Source: Janibacter endophyticus
Lineage (GTDB): Bacteria; Actinomycetota; Actinomycetes; Actinomycetales; Dermatophilaceae
Assembly (NCBI RefSeq): GCF_016888335.1
Contig: NZ_JAFEJG010000004.1
Location: 1,178,001 to 1,242,000 of the forward strand
Direction of reading: 5' to 3'
DNA: 64,000 bases
The notes under the pieces are model-generated. The model had not been told where the DNA came from, did no database searches, and was given only the letters and a program-made list of their open reading frames with translations. Position numbers and translations under genes: made by a program. This document shows, piece after piece, positions 18,643 to 26,326 of this stretch; position 1 is the first letter of the stretch, and each line of letters starts with the position of its first letter.

Positions 18643-19716
18643 ATGGCTCTCGACCTCAGCGCGGACATCGTCACCCTCACCGCCGCCGTGTGCGACATCG
18701 AGTCGGTGAGCCGGGACGAGGGGGCGCTGGCCGACGCGCTCGAGGCGGCCCTGCGCCCGCTGCCGCACCTCGAGGTGACCCGGCACGGGCACACGATCGT
18801 CGCCCGCACCGACCTCGGTCGCGCGGAGCGGGTCGTGCTCGCCGGCCACATCGACACCGTGCCGCTCACCGACCCGCCCAACCTGCCCGTCCGGCGCGAG
18901 GTCGTCGACGGCGAGGAGGTCCTCTACGGCCGCGGGACGGTCGACATGAAGGGCGGGGTCGCCGTCCAGCTCCGGCTCGCCCACGAGGTCCGCGAGCCCA
19001 GCCGCGACCTGACCTTCGTCTTCTACGAGGCCGAGGAGATCGAGGCGACGTACAACGGGCTCAAGCTCCTCGGCGAGTCCCACCCCGATCTGCTCGAGGC
19101 GGACTTCGCGGTCCTGCTCGAGCCCACGGCCTCCGCCGTCGAGGGCGGGTGCAAGGGCACGATGCGCGTCGAGATCCGCACCAAGGGGATCGCCGCGCAC
19201 TCCGCCCGGCCGTGGAAAGGGCACAACGCGATCCACGACGCCGCCGACATCCTGCGCCGGCTCTCCGACTACGAGGAGCAGACCGTCGAGGTCGACGGGC
19301 TCGAGTACCACGAGGCCCTCCAGGCCGTCGCGATCACCGGCGGCATCGCGGGCAACGTCATCCCCGACGCGTGCACGGTGACGGTCAACTACCGCTTCGC
19401 CCCGGACAAGAGCGCCGAGCAGGCCCTCGCCCACGTGCAGTCGGTCTTCGACGGCTACGAGCTGACGGTCACCGACATGGCCGAAGGGGCACGGCCGGGT
19501 CTGGACCGGCCGGCCGCCCAGGCGTTCGTCGAGGCGCTCGGTGTGCCAGTCGGTCCGAAGGAGGGGTGGACCGATGTCGCCCGCTTCTCCACCCTCGGCG
19601 TGCCCGCGGTGAACTTCGGCCCGGGCGACCCCAACCTCGCCCACCACGACGAGGAGCGCTGCCCGACCGCTCAGCTCGTCGAGGCAGAGGCCGCCATGCT
19701 GCGGTGGCTCGCGTAG
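18643..19716 (+). CDS. dapE: Succinyl-diaminopimelate desuccinylase
   Basis: 357 residues, M20 metallopeptidase family. LAGHIDTVPLT (metal His and Asp) near 67-77, GRGTVDMKGGVAV near 97-109 (bridging Asp) and YEAEEIEATYNG (catalytic Glu pair) near 128. Hydrolyses N-succinyl-LL-diaminopimelate, completing the succinylase branch with dapC and dapD in the same region. ATG 18643 has a -10-like TAGGGT 6 nt upstream and no Shine-Dalgarno, so it is probably leaderless. The LOG-family gene follows closely. Confidence 0.93.
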   Translation: MALDLSADIVTLTAAVCDIESVSRDEGALADALEAALRPLPHLEVTRHGHTIVARTDLGRAERVVLAGHIDTVPLTDPPNLPVRREVVDGEEVLYGRGTVDMKGGVAVQLRLAHEVREPSRDLTFVFYEAEEIEATYNGLKLLGESHPDLLEADFAVLLEPTASAVEGGCKGTMRVEIRTKGIAAHSARPWKGHNAIHDAADILRRLSDYEEQTVEVDGLEYHEALQAVAITGGIAGNVIPDACTVTVNYRFAPDKSAEQALAHVQSVFDGYELTVTDMAEGARPGLDRPAAQAFVEALGVPVGPKEGWTDVARFSTLGVPAVNFGPGDPNLAHHDEERCPTAQLVEAEAAMLRWLA

Positions 19717-19726
19717 CCTCGGCAGC

Positions 19727-20509
19727 GTGAGCCAGACCGACCGACCGCAGGGCCGCGCCTACCACAAGGGACCCGTCGTCATGCGGGGCGCGCAGGTGCC
19801 GAGCTCGACGACCGACCAGCGCCTCCTCGACAGCCGCGGCACCGCCGACTGGGTCCACACCGACCCCTGGCGGGTGCTGCGCATCCAGGCCGAGTTCGTC
19901 GAGGGCTTCGGCGCGCTCGCCGAGCTCGGCCCGGCGATCAGCGTCTTCGGCAGCGCCCGGACGCGAAGGGAGAGCCGTGAGTACGCGCTCGGCGTCGAGG
20001 TCGGTCGTCGGCTGGCCCACGCCGGCTACGGCGTCATCACCGGCGGCGGCCCGGGGGCCATGGAGGCGGCCAACAAGGGTGCCCGCGAAGGGGGAGGGGT
20101 CTCGGTCGGTCTCGGCATCGAGCTGCCCTTCGAGGCGGGGCTCAACGAGTACGTCGACCTCGGGGTGAACTTCCGCTACTTCTTCGCCCGCAAGACGATG
20201 TTCATCAAGTACGCCGAGGGCTTCATCGTCCTGCCGGGCGGCTTCGGGACCCTCGACGAGCTCTTCGAGGCGGTCACGCTCGTCCAGACGCAGAAGAAGA
20301 CCTCCTTCCCGATCGTCCTGCTCGGCGTCGACTACTGGAGCGGGCTGCTCGCCTGGCTCCAAGACACCGCCGTGGCGGCCGGCACGATCAGCCAGGTCGA
20401 CGTCGACCTCCTCCACCTCACGGACGACCCTGCCGAGGCGGTGCGGATCGTCTCCTCCGTCGAGGACGACGAGCCGCACCCGCACTTCACCCAGCAGGGG
20501 GCGGAGTAG
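19727..20509 (+). CDS. LOG family (TIGR00730) Rossmann-fold protein
   Basis: 260 residues. GGGPGAMEAANKGAREGGG near 105-123 and PGGFGTLDELFEAVTLVQT near 168-186 are the two signature motifs of the LOG/YgdH family. Its members cleave nucleoside 5'-monophosphates, in plants and some bacteria cytokinin riboside phosphates; the bacterial substrate here is not known. GTG 19727 has TAGCCT 7 nt upstream, the TAG being the stop of dapE. Same order as Rv1201c-Rv1202-Rv1205. Confidence 0.88.
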   Translation: MSQTDRPQGRAYHKGPVVMRGAQVPSSTTDQRLLDSRGTADWVHTDPWRVLRIQAEFVEGFGALAELGPAISVFGSARTRRESREYALGVEVGRRLAHAGYGVITGGGPGAMEAANKGAREGGGVSVGLGIELPFEAGLNEYVDLGVNFRYFFARKTMFIKYAEGFIVLPGGFGTLDELFEAVTLVQTQKKTSFPIVLLGVDYWSGLLAWLQDTAVAAGTISQVDVDLLHLTDDPAEAVRIVSSVEDDEPHPHFTQQGAE

Positions 20510-20830
20510 GTGGTCTGGGTCTTCTTCATCGCGGTCGCGGTGCTCGTCGTCGCGGCGACCGTGGCGCTCGCGCTCGGCCGGGTCGCGGTCGACCCGGTGC
20601 CGGCCCCGGTGACGTCGACCCCCGCCCTCGAGCTCGACCCGCACCCGCGCGCCGCGGACATCGACGCCATCCGCTTCGACACCGCCCTGCGGGGTTACCG
20701 GATGGACCAGGTCGACGAGGCCCTCGACGTCCTCTACGCGCGGATCGTCGAGCTCGAGCATCAGGTCGCACCCAGGCCGGACGAGGTGGACCCGCAGCCC
20801 GCCGAGGGACGCGGAGAGCCTCGCCCATGA
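20510..20830 (+). CDS. DivIVA domain-containing small membrane protein
   Basis: 106 residues. An N-terminal transmembrane helix (VWVFFIAVAVLVVAATVALAL) is followed by a Pro-rich link and a short DivIVA-like segment DAIRFDTALRGYRMDQVDEALD with the FDTALRGY core. Abuts the LOG gene stop directly (GTG 20510) and overlaps the next gene by ATGA. The family occurs beside dapE in many actinobacteria (Rv1209 position) and may be a cell-envelope or polarity factor; no activity is established. Confidence 0.8.
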   Translation: MVWVFFIAVAVLVVAATVALALGRVAVDPVPAPVTSTPALELDPHPRAADIDAIRFDTALRGYRMDQVDEALDVLYARIVELEHQVAPRPDEVDPQPAEGRGEPRP

Positions 20831-21288
20831 CCGCGGTCACCGTGCGCCGCCGCGTCGCGGCGAGCGTCGAGGAGGCGTGGGAGCGCGTCACCGACGTCGT
20901 CGCGCACGGCCCGCACGTGCCCCTCACCTCGATCAGCCTCGACGCCCCGCTCGGGCTCGGGCGCACCTTTGTCGCCCGGACCGCCCTCGGGCCGCTGGGA
21001 TTCCACGACCCGATGACCGTCACCGGGTGGACCCCGCCCCCGGCACCCCGCCCGCGGATGCGCCTCGTCAAGCGCGGCCGGGTCCTCGGGGGCTGGGCCG
21101 AGATCGACGTGCGACCCGTCGACGGCGGCGCGGAGGTCTCCTGGACCGAGGAGATCCACCCGGCATCCCCCCTTCGTCCCCTCGGTCGTCCGGTCGCCCG
21201 GCTGACCCGACGGGCCACCGCCGCCATGCTCGACCGGGTCCTCGACGGCGTCCTCGCCGACCTGCCGAGGATGAGCTCCCCACGATGA
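20827..21288 (+). CDS. SRPBCC (START-like) superfamily protein
   Basis: 153 residues. VTVRRRVAASVEEAWERVTD at the N-terminus, a central beta-rich region and a long C-terminal helix (RLTRRATAAMLDRVLDGVLADLP) fit the polyketide-cyclase/START fold that binds hydrophobic ligands. No ligand can be predicted. ATG 20827 overlaps the preceding stop by ATGA and its own stop overlaps the next ATG, so it belongs to an operon from dapE through the mannosyltransferase. Confidence 0.75.
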   Translation: MTAVTVRRRVAASVEEAWERVTDVVAHGPHVPLTSISLDAPLGLGRTFVARTALGPLGFHDPMTVTGWTPPPAPRPRMRLVKRGRVLGGWAEIDVRPVDGGAEVSWTEEIHPASPLRPLGRPVARLTRRATAAMLDRVLDGVLADLPRMSSPR

Positions 21289-22541
21289 AGGGGCTCACCT
21301 TCGCCACCCGGGACCGGTGGGCCAGCACGGCCCTGCGGCACCCCGTGCGCTCGCTCCTCGGCGTCTACGTCATCAGCCGGGTCGTCGCCGTCCTCGCGAT
21401 CTGGGTCGCCGCCCGCTACTACCAGGCACCGGCCGGCGTCGGGCACCCCAACCCGACCGTCAGCGACATGTTCAACCTCTGGGACGCACAGTGGTACGAG
21501 CGGATCGTCGTCGAGGGCTACCCGGTGCCGCTGCCCGCGGACTCGTCCACCGGCCAGATCACCTACAGCCAGTGGGCCTTCTTCCCGGTCTTCCCGATCC
21601 TCGTCCGCGGGCTCATGGCCACCGGGCTGGGCTTCACCACCGCCGCGGTCCTGCTCAACCTCGTGCTCGGCGCGGTCGCGGTCATCCTCGTGTGGAAGGT
21701 GCTCGCCTTCCCCGTCCACGCGGGCACCCAGCCGGCGCGCGAGAGGCTCGCCTTCGTCGCCGCGGCGCTGTGGTGCTTCTACCCGGCGACCGGCGTCATG
21801 GTCATCCCGTACACGGAGGCGCTCGCGGCATGCCTCATCGCGGGGGCCCTGCTCCTGCTCATGCAGCGCCGCTACCTCGCCTTCGTGCTGTGCGCCGTCG
21901 TCCTTGGATACACCCGGGCGGCCGCGCCCGCGCTCGGGGTCGCCGTCCTCGTCCACCTCTGGCTGCGCTGGCGCGAGGAGCGTGACGTCGGCCGCACGCC
22001 CCTGGAGGGCGACCGGTGGAAGGTCGTCGTCATGCTCGCCGTCACCGCGGCCTCGGCGATCGCCTGGCCGGTCACCGTGGGCTACGTCTCGGGGCTGCCC
22101 GACGCCTTCTTCCGCGTCCAGGCCGCGTGGGGGCAGAAGCCCGACGAGGGCCCCTTCGTCCTGTGGTTCAGCTGGGCCTGGGGCGAGCGCGGCCTGCTCG
22201 GCGTCATCGTCATGGTCGCCCTCGTCGCGACGTACATCGCGCTCGTCGTCGGTCGGCACGGAGCCTGGATGCCGCTCGAGGTCCGGATGTGGGCGCTCGC
22301 CTACCCGCTGTACCTCTTCGCCGTGGTGCGGCCGATCACGAGCATGTGGCGCTTCCTCCTCCTCGACTTCCCGCTCGCGGCGCTCGTCGCGTCGGTGGCG
22401 ATGCGGACGTCGACGGGCAAGGAGATCGTGCGGCACTGGAGACTGCGGGTCGCCGTCGTCGCGCTCGTCCTCGTCGGGGGAGTGATCGCGTGGTCCTGCG
22501 GCCTGCTCACCTACGTGCCGTGGCACGTCACACCACCCTGA
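21285..22541 (+). CDS. GT-C mannosyltransferase-like membrane protein (PIG-V related)
   Basis: 418 residues with about ten hydrophobic segments. The first luminal loop has NLWDAQWYERIVVEGYP, the Asp-containing motif of PIG-V/Pmt-like GT-C glycosyltransferases that use polyprenyl-phosphate mannose, and WAFFPVFPILVRG follows. Probably adds mannose or another hexose to an envelope lipid or protein outside the membrane. Last gene of the tightly overlapping run starting at dapE. Acceptor unknown. Confidence 0.75.
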   Translation: MKGLTFATRDRWASTALRHPVRSLLGVYVISRVVAVLAIWVAARYYQAPAGVGHPNPTVSDMFNLWDAQWYERIVVEGYPVPLPADSSTGQITYSQWAFFPVFPILVRGLMATGLGFTTAAVLLNLVLGAVAVILVWKVLAFPVHAGTQPARERLAFVAAALWCFYPATGVMVIPYTEALAACLIAGALLLLMQRRYLAFVLCAVVLGYTRAAAPALGVAVLVHLWLRWREERDVGRTPLEGDRWKVVVMLAVTAASAIAWPVTVGYVSGLPDAFFRVQAAWGQKPDEGPFVLWFSWAWGERGLLGVIVMVALVATYIALVVGRHGAWMPLEVRMWALAYPLYLFAVVRPITSMWRFLLLDFPLAALVASVAMRTSTGKEIVRHWRLRVAVVALVLVGGVIAWSCGLLTYVPWHVTPP

Positions 22542-22594
22542 TCGGCGGCGACGACTCCTCAGCGCTCTGATTAGGAGCGGGCCCGCGGTCGGGG

Positions 22595-22600
22595 GATAAT
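22595..22600 (+). promoter_or_regulatory. Probable -10 element of the DUF3117 gene
   Basis: GATAAT lies 79 nt upstream of ATG 22680, in the 138-nt gap after the mannosyltransferase gene. It is the best match to a housekeeping -10 in this stretch. TTAGGA at 22571-22576, 18 nt upstream, is a weak -35 candidate. Confidence 0.45.
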
Positions 22601-22679
22601 GGTCGGTAACGCTGGCGGCGCGACGGGCGCCGCCATCCCACCGCCCGGAGGTCGGGTGGTGACGAGAAGGGACTCACAC

Positions 22680-22853
22680 ATGGCGGCAATGAAGCCTCGC
22701 ACCGGCGACGGACCCCTCGAGGTCGTGAAGGAGGGGCGCGGCATCGTCCTGCGCATGCCCCTGGAGGGCGGCGGTCGCCTCGTCGTCGAGATGACCCCCG
22801 ACGAGGTCAAGGCCCTCGGCCAGGCCATCGACGACTGCGAGGGCCTGAAGTAG
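22680..22853 (+). CDS. DUF3117 small conserved actinobacterial protein
   Basis: 57 residues beginning MAAMKPRTGDGPLEVVKEGR and ending in a VVEMTPDEVKALGQAI helix, matching the DUF3117 family found almost throughout Actinobacteria (Rv1211 in M. tuberculosis). Function unknown. AAGGGA lies about 8 nt before ATG 22680. A strong hairpin terminator follows, so it is probably a single-gene transcript that is well expressed. Confidence 0.88.
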   Translation: MAAMKPRTGDGPLEVVKEGRGIVLRMPLEGGGRLVVEMTPDEVKALGQAIDDCEGLK

Positions 22854-22872
22854 CAGGTCTCCGCGACTGACC

Positions 22873-22900
22873 GGCCCCCGACGCGCACGCGTCGGGGGCC
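22873..22900 (+). terminator. Terminator after the DUF3117 gene
   Basis: Perfect 13-bp stem, GGCCCCCGACGCG at 22873-22885 and CGCGTCGGGGGCC at 22888-22900, with a 2-nt loop by sequence. It is followed by GTCGTCGTCC rather than a T-run. A CGAAGGGG octamer lies 9 nt beyond. Confidence 0.85.
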
Positions 22901-22932
22901 GTCGTCGTCCGAAGGGGTGTGCCCCTCGGCGT

Positions 22933-22938
22933 TAGGGT
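22933..22938 (+). promoter_or_regulatory. Leaderless -10 of pepA
   Basis: TAGGGT ends 7 nt before ATG 22946, with no Shine-Dalgarno between. Same hexamer and spacing as dapE and the PHP gene at 50137. Confidence 0.55.
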
Positions 22939-22945
22939 CGGTCCC

Positions 22946-24451
22946 ATGCCTGCAGACGCCGTGCTCACCCCGCTCACCACGCACCTCTGCACCACCGATG
23001 CCGTGCCGGAGTCGGCCGAGCAGGTCGGTGCGGCTCTCGTCGTCGTCCTCGGCCCGGACGAAGGGGGATCCGCTCACGCCGAGGCGTGGGCGGCGGCCCG
23101 CCGTCGGGTCGCCGAGGACGCTCCGGTTGTCGTCTCGCAGGGGTCGGCGGCGACGGGCGAGCGCTGCGTCTACGCGGTGAAGGACGCCCCGACGAGTGAC
23201 GACGCCCGGCGGATCGGTGCCCAGGTGGGTCGCCTCGGCACGACCCTCGACGGGCACACGGAGATCGTCGTGGCGCACGAGCTGCTGAGCGACCCGCGCC
23301 GCACCGCGGCCTTCGTCGAGGGTCTCGTGCTCGGCGGCTACCAGCCGACGCACGTGAGCCGGCCGACGAGCGCCACGACTCGTGCCGCGTCGTCGGCGAC
23401 AGTCGTCTCGCCGTCCGCGGAGCCCGCGGCCCGGACGTGTCTCGTGACGGACGTCGAGGACTCGGTCCTCGAGCGGGCGGTCGTCACCGCGGCGGCGAGC
23501 CTGATCGCCCGCAACCTCGCCAACGCCCCGGCCAACATCGCGACCCCGCAGTGGCTCGCCGACCGCGCGGCGGCGGTGGCCGAGCGGGCCGGGCTCGAGA
23601 TCACCGTCCGCGACGAGCAGGCGCTCGCCGCAGAGGGTTTCGGTGGTCTCCTCGCCGTCGGCGGCGGCTCGGTCAACCCGCCGCGGCTCGTCCAGCTCGA
23701 CTACCGCCCGGAGGGCGCGAAGGGGTCGCCGCACGTCGTCCTCGTCGGCAAGGGCATCACCTTCGACACCGGGGGGATCAGCGTCAAGCCGGCGGACGCC
23801 ATGTCCGCGATGCGCACCGACATGAGCGGGTCCGCCGTCGTGCTCGCGACGATCGACGCGGTCGCCGCGCTCGGGCTGCCGGTGCGGGTCACCGCCCTCA
23901 TGGCCCTGGCGGAGAACACCTTCGGCGAGGCGAGCTATCGACCCGGTGACGTCGTCACCCCCTTCGGCGGACGACGCACGGTCGAGATCCTCAACACCGA
24001 CGCCGAGGGCCGCATGGTCCTTGCCGACGCGCTCGCGTACGCCGACGACCACCTCGACCCCGACGTCCTCGTCGACGTCGCGACCCTCACCGGCGCGGCA
24101 CGCGTGGCGCTCGCCCGGAGCATGGGCGCGCTCTTCGCGACCGAGGACGACCTCGCCGAGGAGATCACGGCCGCGGGTGACGCGGCGGGGGAGCCCTTCT
24201 GGCGGCTGCCGCTGCGCGAGGGCTACCGGCCGTTGCTCGAGAGCGGCGTGGCCGACCTCAACAACGCACCGGGCGGGGCCGGCGCGATCACTGCGGCGCT
24301 CTTCCTCCAGGAGTTCGTCGGGGAGCGCCGTTGGGCCCACCTCGACATCGCCGGGCCGGGGCGTTCGGATGATGACACCGCTCTCCTGAGCAAGGGCGGC
24401 ACGGGCTACGGTGCTCGCGCCCTGATCACCTGGCTGGGAGGCCTCACATGA
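22946..24451 (+). CDS. pepA: Leucyl aminopeptidase, M17 family
   Basis: 501 residues. VGKGITFDTGGISVKP (metal-binding Lys and Asp) near 268-283 and NTDAEGRMVLADALAYA near 350-366, the family signature with catalytic Arg and metal ligands. Removes N-terminal residues from peptides in the cytoplasm, two metals per subunit. ATG 22946 is preferred over GTG 22919 because of the TAGGGT hexamer 7 nt upstream. The next gene overlaps its stop. Confidence 0.93.
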   Translation: MPADAVLTPLTTHLCTTDAVPESAEQVGAALVVVLGPDEGGSAHAEAWAAARRRVAEDAPVVVSQGSAATGERCVYAVKDAPTSDDARRIGAQVGRLGTTLDGHTEIVVAHELLSDPRRTAAFVEGLVLGGYQPTHVSRPTSATTRAASSATVVSPSAEPAARTCLVTDVEDSVLERAVVTAAASLIARNLANAPANIATPQWLADRAAAVAERAGLEITVRDEQALAAEGFGGLLAVGGGSVNPPRLVQLDYRPEGAKGSPHVVLVGKGITFDTGGISVKPADAMSAMRTDMSGSAVVLATIDAVAALGLPVRVTALMALAENTFGEASYRPGDVVTPFGGRRTVEILNTDAEGRMVLADALAYADDHLDPDVLVDVATLTGAARVALARSMGALFATEDDLAEEITAAGDAAGEPFWRLPLREGYRPLLESGVADLNNAPGGAGAITAALFLQEFVGERRWAHLDIAGPGRSDDDTALLSKGGTGYGARALITWLGGLT

Positions 24452-24804
24452 ACGCTGGCTACGGACTCGCCGTCCGCTGGTCGCTGACCGACGCGGCCCC
24501 GGAGGTCGCCGAGCAGCTGCGCGAGTACGTCGTCGGGACGTCGATGGCCAGCTTCATGTTCCTCGACGGGCTGGCCTTCAAGACGTGGCGCATGCGTGAG
24601 GGCGAGTGGTTCGAGGGCACCTACGTCTTCGGTGACGAGACTGCCCGCGACAGCTTCCAGGAGGACTTCACCGGGCGGGCCGCGGGGGCACCCGGCAGCG
24701 AGATCATCGGCTCGGCGCCCGTGGTGATCGAGGCCTTCGAGGTCGTGGCGATCGCGGAGGGCCCGGCGCAGTTCCGTCGCGGCGCCGGCCCGGGCGCGAG
24801 CTAG
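24448..24804 (+). CDS. YdhR-like dimeric alpha/beta-barrel protein
   Basis: 118 residues. MASFMFLDGLAFKTWRMREGEWFEGTYVF resembles the YdhR/antibiotic biosynthesis monooxygenase-like ferredoxin fold (GLxxKxW...GxYxF pattern). No catalytic residue can be assigned and the family function is unknown. ATG 24448 overlaps the pepA stop (ATGA), so they are co-transcribed. The 3' end overlaps the convergent methyltransferase gene by four bases. Confidence 0.6.
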   Translation: MNAGYGLAVRWSLTDAAPEVAEQLREYVVGTSMASFMFLDGLAFKTWRMREGEWFEGTYVFGDETARDSFQEDFTGRAAGAPGSEIIGSAPVVIEAFEVVAIAEGPAQFRRGAGPGAS

Positions 24805-25433
24805 CGGCGGACCGCGGCGAGCAGCCCGTCACCGACGGGCAGCAGCGCCGGCACGAGACGCTCGTCGTCGCGCAGCGTCTTGCCGAGGTCGCGCAGGGTG
24901 CTCGTCGTCTCGTCCCGCTGGGCGGGGTCGGCGACGCGGTCGTGCCACAGCATGTTGTCCAGCGCGAGGACGCCGCCGGGGCGCAGCATGCGGATCGCGT
25001 GCTCGACGTAGCCCGGGTAGCTCGCCTTGTCAGCGTCGACGTGCACCATGTCGTAGGCGCCGTCGGTCATCCGGGGGAGGATCTCGTCGGCCCGGCCGAC
25101 GATGACGCGGGTGCGCTGGGTGGGGATGCCCGCCTCGGCGAAGGCCGTGCGCGCGGCCCGCGCGTTCTCCGGCTCGAGCTCGATCGTCGTGAGGATCCCG
25201 TCGTCGGGCATCCCGTCGAGCAGCCACAGTCCGGAGGTGCCTGCCCCGGCGCCGATCTCGACGACGTGGCGGGCCTGGCAGGCGGCCGCGAGCAGGCGCA
25301 GGGCCGCGCCGACGCCGGTGCCGACGGGGGTGGCGCCGAGCTCCTCACCCGTCCGGCGGGCGGACTCGCCGGTCTCCGACTCGGGGATGAAGTCCTCGGC
25401 GTAGAGGTAGCTGTTCAGACGGGATCCGCTCAT
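24801..25433 (-). CDS. O-methyltransferase family protein (Rv1220c-like)
   Basis: 210 residues, class I SAM methyltransferase. Motif [21 protein letters not shown] near 66-85, [12 protein letters not shown] and [14 protein letters not shown] (metal-site region of the O-methyltransferase type), then [15 protein letters not shown]. Divergent from the sigma factor gene, as in M. tuberculosis Rv1220c/sigE. ATG 25433 ([10 protein letters not shown]) is chosen: TAGGCT on the coding strand lies 8 nt upstream (25442-25447). Substrate unknown. Confidence 0.85.
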   Translation of the reverse strand: MSGSRLNSYLYAEDFIPESETGESARRTGEELGATPVGTGVGAALRLLAAACQARHVVEIGAGAGTSGLWLLDGMPDDGILTTIELEPENARAARTAFAEAGIPTQRTRVIVGRADEILPRMTDGAYDMVHVDADKASYPGYVEHAIRMLRPGGVLALDNMLWHDRVADPAQRDETTSTLRDLGKTLRDDERLVPALLPVGDGLLAAVRR

Positions 25434-25456
25434 GGTTCGCCAGCCTAGTTCGTCGC

Positions 25457-25633
25457 CCCCTTGCGTCCGCCACGAAGGGGCGATGGCACCCCCTTCGGCG
25501 GACGTTGTGCGTCCCAGGCCCCTTGCGTCCGCCACGAAGGGGCGATGGCACCCCCTTCGGCGGACGTTGTGCGCCCCACGCCCCTTGCGTCCGCCACGAA
25601 GGGGTGGTGACCCCCACGGTGGCGGACGTTGCG
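25457..25633. repeat. Three tandem hairpin units before the sigma factor gene
   Basis: Units at 25457-25511, 25519-25573 and 25581-25633, period 62 bp. Each starts CCCCTTGCGTCCGCCACGAA and ends in GGCGGACGTTG, so each can fold on itself. Units 1 and 2 are nearly identical and each carries one CGAAGGGG and one CCCCTTCG; unit 3 has CCCCCACGGTGGCGGACG in its right arm, as at 13058-13074. Fills most of the gap between the divergent methyltransferase and sigma factor starts. Confidence 0.9.
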
Positions 25634-25671
25634 CACAGGGAGCGTCCAGGTCGATGACGAAGGATCTCCCC

Positions 25672-26292
25672 GTGAGCACGGACGCAGCCGACTGGACCCC
25701 GCCGACCTGGCACGAGGTCGTCGAGGAGCACGCGCCGCGCGTCTACCGCCTCGCCTACCGCCTCACCGGTGACCACCACGACGCCGAGGACCTCACCCAC
25801 GACGTCTTCGTCCGGGTCTTCCGCTCGCTCGACTCCTACCGGCCGGGGACCTTCGAGGGCTGGCTCCACCGCATCACGACCAACCTCTTCCTCGACCGGG
25901 CCCGTCGCGGCCAGCGGCTGCGTATCGACCACATCGGGGAGGGACTGACCGCCCGGCTGCGCACGACGAGCCCCGACCCGCACGAGATCTACGAGCGCAC
26001 CCACCTCGACGCGGACATCCAGGCCGCGCTCGACGCGCTGCCGCCGCAGTTCCGCGCGGCGGTCGTCCTCTACGACATCGAGGGCCTCACCTACGAGGAG
26101 GTCGCCGACGTCCTCGGCATCAAGCTGGGGACCGTGCGCTCCCGCATCCACCGCGGGCGGGCCCGGCTGCGCGAGTCGCTCGCCCACCGTGAGCCCACGG
26201 CCCCCGCGAGCGCACCTCGCCGGGAGGCGCCCCGCAGTCGTGGCCGCTCGACCGTCTCGGGCTTCCCCGTCGCCGCGATCACGGCGTCGTGA
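25672..26292 (+). CDS. sigE: ECF RNA polymerase sigma factor, SigE type
   Basis: 206 residues. Region 2: [27 protein letters not shown] with the DAEDLTHD core. Region 4: [46 protein letters not shown] basic Ala/Pro/Arg tail of about 35 residues follows. GTG 25672 has GAAGGA 7 nt upstream and is preferred to ATG 25654. In M. tuberculosis SigE governs envelope stress and is followed by rseA, htrA and tatB; here htrA follows after 34 nt and no zinc anti-sigma gene is present. Confidence 0.88.
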   Translation: MSTDAADWTPPTWHEVVEEHAPRVYRLAYRLTGDHHDAEDLTHDVFVRVFRSLDSYRPGTFEGWLHRITTNLFLDRARRGQRLRIDHIGEGLTARLRTTSPDPHEIYERTHLDADIQAALDALPPQFRAAVVLYDIEGLTYEEVADVLGIKLGTVRSRIHRGRARLRESLAHREPTAPASAPRREAPRSRGRSTVSGFPVAAITAS

Positions 26293-26326
26293 CCGAGCCG
26301 CGCGAGCCGCAAGGCACAATCTAGGC

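Noticed and set aside
25457-25633. Possible short CRISPR array
   Set aside because: Units are about 54 bp palindromes separated by only 7 bp with no variable spacers, and there are no cas genes nearby.
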